Assembly: GCA_028711795.1 (NCBI GenBank)
Contig: JAQTRN010000074.1
Location: 1 to 5,536 of the forward strand
Source of the DNA: Dehalococcoidales bacterium
GTDB taxonomy: Bacteria; Chloroflexota; Dehalococcoidia; Dehalococcoidales; JAQTRN01
DNA length: 5,536 nucleotides
Reading direction: 5' to 3'
The translations under genes were made by a program, and so were the position numbers. Shown here one piece after another: positions 1 through 5,536 of the stretch. The notes under the pieces are model-generated. The model ran no database searches, had not been told where the DNA came from, and worked only from the letters and a program-made list of their open reading frames with translations. Each line of letters begins with the position of its first letter. Positions within the stretch are counted from its first letter, which is position 1.

Positions 1-717
1 CGAACTGAGTCGTAAGCCGTGTCTTTGTCCGATGGTGTACCCGGCTAGTCCGCTATGCTGGCCGAGGATGTTCCCCGTGGCGTCAACGATATCGCCGGGT
101 CGGGGAGGTGCGTATTGAGCGATGAATGCCCGGTAATCATTACCGGGGATAAAACAAATATCCTGGCTATCGTGCCGGTTGCTGGCGGGTAAACCCAATT
201 CAGCCGCTAATCGCCTCACTTCCGTTTTGTGATAATTACTGAGTGGAAACAACAAATACGGAAGCTGCTTCTGCCCCAGTGTGTAGAGAAAATAGGACTG
301 GTCCTTCGCCCGGTCAACCGCTTTTAGCAGGCGGTGCCCTCTGGGCAAAGACTCTATCAGGGCGTAGTGTCCTGTGGCCAGCAAGTCGGCTCCCATCTGC
401 TGTGCTTTATCGAGAAGCAGTCCGAATTTGATGTGCTGGTTGCAGCTAACGCACGGATTTGGCGTACGGCCCCGGCCATATTCCTGAAGAAACGGCTCGA
501 TAATGAGGCGCTTGAACTCCCCCTCGAAATTTAACTGATAAAGGGGGATATCCAGGAGCTGGCAGGTGCGCTCCAGGTCCAGGGTGACCTGTTCTGGTTC
601 CGGCCGGAGTTGCAGGTGGACACCGCTAACTCGAAAGTCGTCTCGTTTCAGGAGGAAGGCGGTCACGGAAGAATCGACGCCGCCGCTCATGGCTACAGCC
701 ACGTGTTTTGGGCTCAC
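1..717 (-). CDS. mnmA: tRNA-uridine 2-sulfurtransferase MnmA (C-terminus cut by left window edge)
   Basis: This enzyme activates U34 of Lys, Glu and Gln tRNAs with ATP and replaces the C2 oxygen with sulfur, acting in the cytoplasm. The frame is open from a GTG at 717 to base 1, giving 239 visible residues of a family usually about 350-370 long; the missing part is the C-terminal beta-barrel region. The PP-loop motif SGGVDSS is at residues 11-17. GRTPNPCVSCN (83-93) holds the presumed catalytic Cys92, and DICFI (186-190) holds its partner Cys188; their spacing matches E. coli Cys102/Cys199. ATGHY (114-118), KDQSYFLYTL (138-147) and GQRHGL (230-235) are further family signatures. The GTG start overlaps the tmk stop as GTGA and has GAGGAG 10 nt upstream, so translation is probably coupled to tmk. 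The segment between strand 2 and NF (residues 32-64) is several residues shorter than in E. coli. Identity is very secure. Confidence 0.96.
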   Translation of the reverse strand, partial: MSPKHVAVAMSGGVDSSVTAFLLKRDDFRVSGVHLQLRPEPEQVTLDLERTCQLLDIPLYQLNFEGEFKRLIIEPFLQEYGRGRTPNPCVSCNQHIKFGLLLDKAQQMGADLLATGHYALIESLPRGHRLLKAVDRAKDQSYFLYTLGQKQLPYLLFPLSNYHKTEVRRLAAELGLPASNRHDSQDICFIPGNDYRAFIAQYAPPRPGDIVDATGNILGQHSGLAGYTIGQRHGLRLSS

Positions 718-1349
718 GTAATTGGGGCTCCTCGTTGGGAGAATACCTGGGTGACCCGGTGCCAAATCGCTCCGGCGGTCTCCTCTTTACTTTGGGAGGT
801 ATCAACCACCAGCCAGCGCTGGGGCTCTTCGGCGGCCAGTTTAAGATAGCCCTCCCTTACGCGCTGGTGGAAGGCCAGGGCCTCCCGTTCGAAGCGGTCC
901 TGTTTCCGGTTTTTCTTGCGGGCCAGCCCGGCTTCCACCGCTATATCCAGCAGGACTGTCAGGTCGGGTATCAGTCCCAGGGTAGCGGCGTTGTTAATTG
1001 TGCTGATCATTTCCAGGTTTAAGCCTCGGCCGTAGCCTTGATAGGCTAGTGTTGAATCGGTGTAGCGGTCGCAGATCACTATCTTCCCCATTTCCAAGTT
1101 GGGTTTGATAACTTGATTGACCAACTGAGCGCGGGAAGCATCAAAAAGCATTAGCTCGGTTAGCGGCGATACCTCGAACTTATCGACCCGTTTTAGCCAT
1201 AACCGGATCTTGTTACCCAGCGGTGTTCCACCCGGTTCGTAGGTCAATACTACCGGCAGAGCTAACTCTTGTAGCCGTTTGGTCAGTTTCCTGGCCTGAA
1301 AGCTCTTGCCGCTGCCTTCCCCACCCTCGAAGGTAATGAATAAGCCCAC
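714..1349 (-). CDS. tmk: Thymidylate kinase (dTMP kinase)
   Basis: Tmk phosphorylates dTMP to dTDP with ATP, an essential cytoplasmic step in dTTP supply. The protein has 211 residues, the normal family length. The P-loop GGEGSGKS is at residues 9-16, and the TYEPGGTPLG segment at 36-45 belongs to the substrate site. The DRYTDSTLAYQG signature is at 94-105, with the DR pair at 94-95. An arginine/lysine-rich LID segment (about 141-155) fits the E. coli-type enzyme, in which the basic residues sit in the LID and not in the P-loop. The start is GTG; it gives the usual family N-terminus just before the first beta strand, but its ribosome site is weak (AGGG, 8 nt upstream). It begins 5 nt after the gamma-CA-like gene stop and its TGA overlaps the mnmA GTG. 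Confident identification. Confidence 0.97.
   Translation of the reverse strand: MGLFITFEGGEGSGKSFQARKLTKRLQELALPVVLTYEPGGTPLGNKIRLWLKRVDKFEVSPLTELMLFDASRAQLVNQVIKPNLEMGKIVICDRYTDSTLAYQGYGRGLNLEMISTINNAATLGLIPDLTVLLDIAVEAGLARKKNRKQDRFEREALAFHQRVREGYLKLAAEEPQRWLVVDTSQSKEETAGAIWHRVTQVFSQRGAPIT
728..733 (-). promoter_or_regulatory. Ribosome binding site of mnmA
   Basis: GAGGAG on the minus strand lies 10 nt before the GTG at 717, inside the last codons of tmk. It supports the GTG start, which yields a short leader directly before the first beta strand and PP-loop. No ATG start lies upstream in a plausible position. Confidence 0.6.
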
Positions 1350-1354
1350 GTTTC

Positions 1355-1879
1355 TTACCCTATCCTTTGCGTCCCGAGAGTAAGATATTTCTTGGCCATA
1401 TCAATATAGAGCTGTTTCCATCTTTCCCAGTGCTGGTTGTCCCTGGCGGACACCGGTCTGACGATCTGGGCGGGACTGCCGGCGATAACCACACCGCCGG
1501 GGAATTGCTGCTTCATTTTGATGAAAGTGCCCTCGGCCACGATCGAATGTTCACCAATCTCTACCCAGAGGCTCAGGATAGCGCCCATGCCGATTACCGC
1601 GAAATCGCCAATTGTTTTGGAGTGGACGATTGACCCGTGCCCCAGGGTTACCTTTTTCCCTATCCAGCAGGTCTCATCTGGAGGGACGTGCATGGTGACG
1701 CTTTCTTCGACGGCGCTGCCATCGCCGATCTCTATGGCACCGTAGTCGGCACGCAGGATTGCCCCCGGGCCGACATAACAGTTATCGCCTACCTTAATAT
1801 CGCCAATAAGAACAGCGTGTTCGCTGACGTAGCTTTCCTTGCCGACCCGTGGTTCTCTGCCATCGAAACGATAAAGCAT
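1355..1879 (-). CDS. Gamma-carbonic anhydrase-like hexapeptide-repeat protein
   Basis: This 174-residue protein belongs to the left-handed beta-helix family of YrdA, PaaY, CaiE and archaeal gamma-carbonic anhydrase. Hexapeptide turns recur from about residue 22 to 137 (for example VLIGDI, CYVGPG, IEIGDG, CWIGKK, TLGHGS, AVIGMG, VEIGEH), followed by a C-terminal helix (about 147-166). His64, His81 and His86 fall where the trimeric enzymes place their zinc ligands, including the five-residue spacing of the last two. Arg43 and Asp45 in ILRAD match the conserved Arg/Asp pair. The family's NIQDGS stretch is replaced by AVEES (56-60), so the glutamine often considered catalytic is Glu58 here. CO2 hydration is therefore possible but unproven; an acyltransferase-like or metal-storage role cannot be excluded. 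The ATG at 1879 directly abuts the upstream TGA, with GGGAG 7 nt before it. Confidence 0.88.
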   Translation of the reverse strand: MLYRFDGREPRVGKESYVSEHAVLIGDIKVGDNCYVGPGAILRADYGAIEIGDGSAVEESVTMHVPPDETCWIGKKVTLGHGSIVHSKTIGDFAVIGMGAILSLWVEIGEHSIVAEGTFIKMKQQFPGGVVIAGSPAQIVRPVSARDNQHWERWKQLYIDMAKKYLTLGTQRIG

Positions 1880-3421
1880 TCAATTTCTCCCGTCAGGCTG
1901 GTTCTGGTCTTCTGGCTCATGCCGGTAGATGGTGACTCTCCGGTTTGGGTCCTTGCCCAGGCTGTGTGACGGCAGTTGGGCTCGCTCGGCTACCAGGTGC
2001 TGCAGGCGTCTGATGTAAGCGCTCTGAGGGCTGAGCTCCACTATTTCCTGGCCACCCTTTACCCGGTCGACCGCCTGGCGTGCTTCGCTAAGGGCTAGCT
2101 TGATGGGGTCGGCGCTGTTCTCTCGGGGATAGATGTCATTCAGTAATTGTCTCATCTGTAATGGGGTGTTGCTTTTGAGGACGTATACCGGTAGGTTGGC
2201 CGCCTCGGCGTCTCTGACCTTCTGTGGTTTGCGCCGGTAAAAGCTCCTGGCGGTGACGAATAAATCGGCGTCACGAAGGTTATCGGTGATTTCGAGGTTA
2301 AGTTGCCGCTCTCTGGCCATTTGCTCCAGCCGCCCTCCGTTAATGCCGAAAAGGTAAATCCGGTACCTTTTGTTTTCCCGGGTGGGATAGTGGCTCTCAC
2401 TGTCTTTCTGAGTGGTTGGTATCTCCTGAGCGGTCTTGACTTCTCCATTCTCGTCCCGCCATCGGATCTCGGTCGTGGTGGGTTGTCCGCGCAGGATGGC
2501 GTCTACGGCCTCGGCAACATCCGGGTGTATAGCCACCTTATCCCAGTCCTGGATTTCGACAACGATGTGAAAAGTGGGTGGCGACATCCGCTCCAGGACC
2601 GATTTTTGTGTGCCCCGCCGCCGGGCCTCTTCGTCGCCCAGGGTCACGGTCTGAATACCGCCGATGAGGTCGGCCAGAGTGGGGTTCATCATCAGGTTTT
2701 CCAGGGTATTACCGTGGGCGGTGCCCACCAGTTGTACCCCCCGCTCGGCGATGGTCCGTGCCGCTTGCGCTTCAAGCTCGGTGCCGATCTCGTCAATGAC
2801 AATTACCTCCGGCATGTGGTTTTCAACGGCTTCAATCATGACGGCATGTTGCTTCGCCGGAGTGCTTACCTGCATCCGGCGGGCATGGCCGATTGCCGGG
2901 TGGGGAATATCCCCGTCACCGGCGATTTCATTGGAAGTATCTACGATTATCACGCGCTTCTTCAGGTCGTCAGCCAGCACTCTGGCGACTTCACGAAGCA
3001 TGGTTGTCTTGCCGACTCCCGGCCGTCCCAGCAACAGGATGCTCTTCCCGGTCTGGACCAGGTCCTCGATAATCTGGATGGTGCCGTAGACGGCCCGCCC
3101 TACCCGTAAAGTCAGGCCAACGATGCGTCCCTGGCGGTTGCGGATAGCGGAGATACGGTGTAAGGTACGTTCTATACCGGCGCGGTTGTCATCGCCAAAG
3201 GCGCTGACGCCAGTGACCACCTGGTCGATATCTGTCTGGGTGATTTCCTGAGGGTCCAGTACCATTTCCCGGTGAGGAAAACGCGCCTCTGCCGGGCGGC
3301 CCAGGTCCAGTACTACTTCCAGTAATGCACTGACATCCTCTTGCTTGTATAGTGGCTGACGGATATATTCCGGCAGCACGTTCATCAGAGCGTCCAGGTC
3401 ATCAGTGATTACTCTCTGCAA
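1880..3421 (-). CDS. SpoIIIAA/Ycf45-like AAA ATPase with C-terminal R3H domain
   Basis: This 513-residue cytoplasmic protein has three visible parts. An N-terminal ATPase module (about 1-310) carries Walker A GRPGVGKTT at 132-140, Walker B VIVIDEIG at 206-213, and a TAHGNTLENL segment at 234-243, as in SpoIIIAA and plant/cyanobacterial Ycf45 proteins. After a polar, low-similarity linker (about 312-350) comes a small alpha/beta domain (352-431; YRIYLFGINGGRLEQ, then a DADLFVTARS strand). The C-terminal R3H domain (about 440-500) has the defining R-x3-H pair at Arg471/His475 and should bind single-stranded nucleic acid. A very basic/polar tail ends the protein. This layout matches known Ycf45-like R3H ATPases, whose function is not established. 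The start is TTG, chosen because AGGAGAG stands 5 nt upstream. It follows pdxT by 18 nt and abuts the gamma-CA-like gene (TGA-ATG). Nothing in its sequence suggests a role in PLP synthesis. Confidence 0.92.
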   Translation of the reverse strand: MQRVITDDLDALMNVLPEYIRQPLYKQEDVSALLEVVLDLGRPAEARFPHREMVLDPQEITQTDIDQVVTGVSAFGDDNRAGIERTLHRISAIRNRQGRIVGLTLRVGRAVYGTIQIIEDLVQTGKSILLLGRPGVGKTTMLREVARVLADDLKKRVIIVDTSNEIAGDGDIPHPAIGHARRMQVSTPAKQHAVMIEAVENHMPEVIVIDEIGTELEAQAARTIAERGVQLVGTAHGNTLENLMMNPTLADLIGGIQTVTLGDEEARRRGTQKSVLERMSPPTFHIVVEIQDWDKVAIHPDVAEAVDAILRGQPTTTEIRWRDENGEVKTAQEIPTTQKDSESHYPTRENKRYRIYLFGINGGRLEQMARERQLNLEITDNLRDADLFVTARSFYRRKPQKVRDAEAANLPVYVLKSNTPLQMRQLLNDIYPRENSADPIKLALSEARQAVDRVKGGQEIVELSPQSAYIRRLQHLVAERAQLPSHSLGKDPNRRVTIYRHEPEDQNQPDGRN

Positions 3422-3426
3422 TGGTA

Positions 3427-3433
3427 CTCTCCT
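3427..3433 (-). promoter_or_regulatory. Ribosome binding site deciding the TTG start of the R3H ATPase gene
   Basis: AGGAGAG on the minus strand lies 5 nt before the TTG at 3421 and within the 18-nt gap after pdxT. The next in-frame ATG, at codon 13, has no comparable site, so the TTG start is favoured. Confidence 0.65.
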
Positions 3434-3439
3434 GGTTAC

Positions 3440-4036
3440 TTAAATCCGGTCTTTCTGCTTACTTTGTCCGGAGACGAGATTCAGGAAATACCGGTGGAAT
3501 CTAAGGTCGTTGGTTAGTTCCGGGTGGAAAGCTGCCACCAGGACGTTCTTCTGTTTTGCGGCGACGACTGTTCCATCAGCCAGTCTGGCCAGTATTTCTA
3601 CACCGTTACCGACCTTCTCAATCAATGGAGCGCGGATGAATACCGCCGGGAATGGCTCTGGCCCCAGTGCCGGTATAAAGAGTTCAGTTTCAAAGCTCTC
3701 CTGCTGTCTCCCGAAGGCGTTACGTTTGACTTCGATATCGATGACGCCGATGGGTTCTGCGTCCGAGTCCGAGATTTGTTTCGCCAGCAGTATCATGCCG
3801 GCGCAAGTGCCTAAAACCGGCAATCCGTTTTTCGCCAGAGATTTGATATTGTCTCTCAATTTGAAGCTGACCATCAACCGGCTGATGGAGGTGCTCTCTC
3901 CCCCAGGGATGATCAAGCCATCGATACCATTCAGTTCTCGGGGGAGGCGTACCTCCCGGGCTTCTACCCCTAGTCTATCCAGTGTAGCTATATGTTCGGC
4001 AAAGGCTCCCTGCAGAGCAAGGACGCCAATCTTCAT
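3440..4036 (-). CDS. pdxT: PLP synthase glutaminase subunit PdxT
   Basis: PdxT hydrolyses glutamine and channels ammonia to PdxS in the 24-subunit PLP synthase complex. It has 198 residues, typical for the family. The N-terminus MKIGVLALQGAFAEH is characteristic. PGGESTS at 44-50 forms the oxyanion/substrate loop. The class I glutaminase triad is present: nucleophile Cys78 in GTCAGM, and His171 and Glu173 in FHPELT. The frame stays open upstream through the end of pdxS, but only the ATG at 4036 gives the canonical N-terminus. It lies 1 nt after the pdxS TAG and has AGAGGA 7 nt upstream, within the last pdxS codons. This spacing suggests coupled translation, sensible for subunits made in equal numbers. 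No key residue is missing and it should be functional. Confidence 0.98.
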   Translation of the reverse strand: MKIGVLALQGAFAEHIATLDRLGVEAREVRLPRELNGIDGLIIPGGESTSISRLMVSFKLRDNIKSLAKNGLPVLGTCAGMILLAKQISDSDAEPIGVIDIEVKRNAFGRQQESFETELFIPALGPEPFPAVFIRAPLIEKVGNGVEILARLADGTVVAAKQKNVLVAAFHPELTNDLRFHRYFLNLVSGQSKQKDRI

Positions 4037-4037
4037 A

Positions 4038-4919
4038 CTACCATCCTCTTTGCGCCAGTAGCTCCTCCGCCGGAATTTGCTTGATATCCAGTCCGGGCAT
4101 GGCGGCTCCCAGGTTCTTGGAAGCCTCGGCGATGATCTTCGGGTCCTGGAAGTGGGTGGTCGCCTGGACGATGGCCTTGGCTCTGGCTTCCGGGTTACTG
4201 GACTTGAAGATGCCCGAGCCGACAAAGACGCCCTCGGCACCGAGCTGCATCATCAGTGCGGCATCGGCCGGGGTGGCGATACCACCGGCGGCAAAATTGA
4301 CCACGGGCAATTTTCCTGTCTTGTGCAACTCGACTACCAGTTCAAAAGGCGCTCCCATTTCCTTGGCCTTGGCCATTAGTTCTTCCTGCGACGTGTTGAC
4401 CAGTTCGTGGATGCTATCCATGACGGCCCGCATGTGCCTGACGGCCTCAACGACATTACCAGTGCCAGCCTCTCCCTTGGTCCGTATCATGGCCGCCCCC
4501 TCACCGATACGGCGTAAGGCCTCACCCAGGTTGCGGCAGCCGCAGACAAAAGGCACCTTGAAGTCGTGTTTCCAGACGTGGTGTGATTCGTCAGCCGGAG
4601 TCAATACCTCTGATTCGTCAATGTAATCAACTCCCAGCGCTTGCAGCACCTGGGCCTCCACGAAGTGACCAATGCGGCACTTCGCCATCACCGGAATGGA
4701 GACCGCCTTCATAATCGCTTCAATGACAACCGGGTCGGCCATGCGGGCGACACCACCGGCGGCCCGGATATCAGCCGGTACTCGCTCCAGCGCCATGACG
4801 GCGCAAGCGCCGGCTTCCTGAGCGATTTTAGCCTGCTCGGCATTGATAACGTCCATGATGACTCCACCCTTTAACATCTGGGCGAGTCCGGTTTTAACTT
4901 TCCACGTACCACTCTCCAT
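4038..4919 (-). CDS. pdxS: PLP synthase subunit PdxS (pyridoxal 5'-phosphate synthase)
   Basis: PdxS condenses ribose 5-phosphate, glyceraldehyde 3-phosphate and PdxT-supplied ammonia into pyridoxal 5'-phosphate, by the DXP-independent vitamin B6 route. The 293-residue (beta/alpha)8 barrel is full length (B. subtilis protein 294) and highly conserved throughout. Asp23, Lys80 (VMAKCRIGH) and Lys148 (RTKGEAGTGN) correspond to B. subtilis Asp24, Lys81 and Lys149, the lysines that carry the covalent intermediates. The phosphate-binding stretches NFAAGGIATP and GVFVGSGIF are intact, as is the C-terminal QRGW. The ATG at 4919 has AAGGAGG 5 nt upstream, the strongest ribosome site in the window, fitting the first gene of the operon. 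pdxT follows after 1 nt. Divergent to it is a Thi4 remnant. Confidence 0.99.
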   Translation of the reverse strand: MESGTWKVKTGLAQMLKGGVIMDVINAEQAKIAQEAGACAVMALERVPADIRAAGGVARMADPVVIEAIMKAVSIPVMAKCRIGHFVEAQVLQALGVDYIDESEVLTPADESHHVWKHDFKVPFVCGCRNLGEALRRIGEGAAMIRTKGEAGTGNVVEAVRHMRAVMDSIHELVNTSQEELMAKAKEMGAPFELVVELHKTGKLPVVNFAAGGIATPADAALMMQLGAEGVFVGSGIFKSSNPEARAKAIVQATTHFQDPKIIAEASKNLGAAMPGLDIKQIPAEELLAQRGW

Positions 4920-4960
4920 ATCTGCCTCCTTACTCTTTCAAGTGTACCGCTCTTTTCTAT

Positions 4961-4974
4961 ATTAGGCTGCTAAT
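4961..4974. repeat. Short inverted repeat in the pdxS-thi4 intergenic region
   Basis: ATTAG-GCTG-CTAAT is a perfect 5-bp dyad with a 4-nt centre. It lies in the predicted pdxS leader, downstream of the candidate -10 element, and partly overlaps a weak plus-strand -10-like TATATT (4958-4963; CTTTCA at 4935-4940 is a poor -35 at 17 nt). It could be a small operator or a weak RNA hairpin, but a dyad this short can arise by chance. Confidence 0.2.
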
Positions 4975-4994
4975 TTTCGGGCTGGAATGTACCA

Positions 4995-5003
4995 ATTATA
5001 GCA
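4995..5003 (-). promoter_or_regulatory. Candidate extended -10 promoter of the pdxS operon
   Basis: Read on the minus strand this is TGcTATAAT, a perfect -10 hexamer with the TG extension. The predicted transcript start would be near 4988, giving a 5' leader of about 70 nt before the pdxS ATG. No good -35 hexamer is seen 16-18 nt upstream, which is acceptable for an extended -10 promoter. The position, just ahead of the first gene of a long same-strand run, supports the call; there is no experimental evidence. Confidence 0.55.
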
Positions 5004-5046
5004 TTTTTGTCTACTGGCAGCCACCGTTTGTTCTCGTCCGCTGCAC

Positions 5047-5536
5047 ATGAGACAGGAGGGTCGTTTTCTGGTGGTATTGTTTAAGATATTCCAAAGGGTC
5101 AGCTGCTTCAAGGCTGTTCAGGCCGGGGCTAAGATATTCAATCTGATTAGCATCGAGGGTGTGGTGACCCGGGGAAATGACAGGATAATCGGATTGGTGC
5201 TAAACTGGAGTGCCGTGGAGTTAGGCAAACTGCATGTGGACCCCGTGACTATGCGGGCCAAGGTGGCAATAGACGCTGCCGGCCATGCCAGTGAGGTCTG
5301 CCACATAGTGGTCCATAAAGTTGGGTGTAGACTCCGCACCGGGAATGGTGGCATAATGTGGGAGAAGTCGATGTGGGTGGAAGTGGCCGAAAGTAAGATA
5401 ATGGATAACACCAGAGAGATCTATCCCGGTTTAATCGGCGCCGGCATGGCAGCTAATGCTGTCTGTGGCGCTCCCCGTATGGGACCTATCTTCGGGGGTA
5501 TGCTCCTATCCGGTCGGCGGGCGGCGGAAGTGGCGC
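5047..5536 (+). pseudogene. thi4: Thi4 thiazole synthase homologue lacking its N-terminal third (probable remnant; right end cut by window)
   Basis: Thi4 makes the thiazole half of thiamine from NAD and glycine plus a sulfur source. The frame stays open for 163 codons from ATG 5047 to the window edge. From about residue 26 the match is clear: AGAKIFNLISIEG, LNWSAVE, LHVDP, DAAGH, KSMWVEVAE, NTREIYPGL and GMAANAV...RMGPIFGGMLLSG. His63 replaces the sulfur-donor cysteine of yeast Thi4, as in anaerobic archaeal enzymes; Asp65 and His80 fit the iron ligands reported for those enzymes. About 95 N-terminal residues, including the GGGPSGL-type NAD-binding motif, are absent: an in-frame TAG lies at 4999 and pdxS begins at 4919. 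Residues 7-20 match the family poorly, and MWEKSMW has Trp where Gly is usual. ATG 5047 has no ribosome site; GTG 5071 has AGGAGG 11 nt upstream, so a short product is conceivable. Family identity is near certain; loss of function is inferred. Confidence 0.75.

Noticed and set aside
2303..3109. A 268-residue open frame antisense to the R3H ATPase gene
   Set aside because: It lies wholly opposite a well-conserved gene, has no recognisable domain, and its composition is that expected from the complementary strand of GC-rich coding DNA.
3510..4061. A 183-residue open frame antisense to pdxT
   Set aside because: It mirrors a conserved gene, is rich in Ser/Pro/Ala without motifs, and has no suitable context of its own.
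4037..4240. A 68-codon upstream extension of the pdxT frame
   Set aside because: It overlaps pdxS in another frame, is Arg/Ser/Pro-rich as shadow translations are, and the ATG at 4036 gives the canonical PdxT N-terminus with a ribosome site.
4081..4626. A 181-residue open frame antisense to pdxS
   Set aside because: It is a complementary-strand shadow of one of the most conserved bacterial proteins and shows no family signature.
5015..5023. TGGCAGCCA palindrome as a terminator or operator
   Set aside because: The stem is only 4 bp with a single-base centre and has no following T-run in a useful place.
5043..5084. Frame-3 translation GGSFSGGIV near 5058-5083, resembling the GG-x3-GG stretch of the missing Thi4 N-terminal region
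   Set aside because: The similarity covers only a few glycines, the flanking residues do not match, and a TAA follows at once; chance is the simplest explanation.
5118..5411. A 97-residue minus-strand open frame inside the Thi4 remnant
   Set aside because: It is antisense to a segment with unmistakable Thi4 motifs and has no recognisable features itself.

Overview
The window looks like part of a chromosome from an anaerobic bacterium, most plausibly a Dehalococcoidia-type member of the Chloroflexota. This assignment is an inference. It rests on moderately GC-rich DNA, a SpoIIIAA/Ycf45-like ATPase fused to an R3H domain, a compact MnmA, and a Thi4 homologue with the histidine-type active site found in anaerobic prokaryotes. 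No rRNA or other taxonomic marker is present. I see no tRNA, CRISPR array, insertion sequence or phage gene.

Almost the whole window (about 1-4919) is one tightly packed gene run on the minus strand. In transcription order it is pdxS (4919-4038), pdxT (4036-3440), an R3H-domain AAA-type ATPase (3421-1880), a gamma-carbonic-anhydrase-like hexapeptide protein (1879-1355), tmk (1349-714) and mnmA (717 to beyond the left edge). The gaps are 1, 18, 0 and 5 nt, followed by a 4-nt GTGA overlap. No terminator-like hairpin was seen between the genes, so co-transcription and partial translational coupling are likely. A perfect extended -10 element (TGcTATAAT) sits about 75 nt upstream of pdxS and is the best candidate for the operon promoter.

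PdxS and PdxT together form the DXP-independent PLP synthase (vitamin B6). Tmk makes dTDP for DNA synthesis. MnmA adds the 2-thio group to wobble uridine-34 of certain tRNAs. The R3H ATPase and the gamma-CA-like protein are recognisable families whose roles here are unknown. The operon therefore mixes cofactor, nucleotide and tRNA-modification genes rather than forming a single pathway.

On the plus strand, diverging from pdxS, is the C-terminal part of a thiamine-thiazole synthase (Thi4), from about 5047 to the right edge. The approximately 95-residue N-terminal region with the glycine-rich dinucleotide-binding motif is missing. Only 127 bp separate the remnant from pdxS, and none of that DNA encodes the missing part recognisably. 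The remnant also carries several substitutions in conserved blocks. It looks like a decaying or truncated gene and is the most unusual item in the window. I found no convincing evidence of a wholly novel system.
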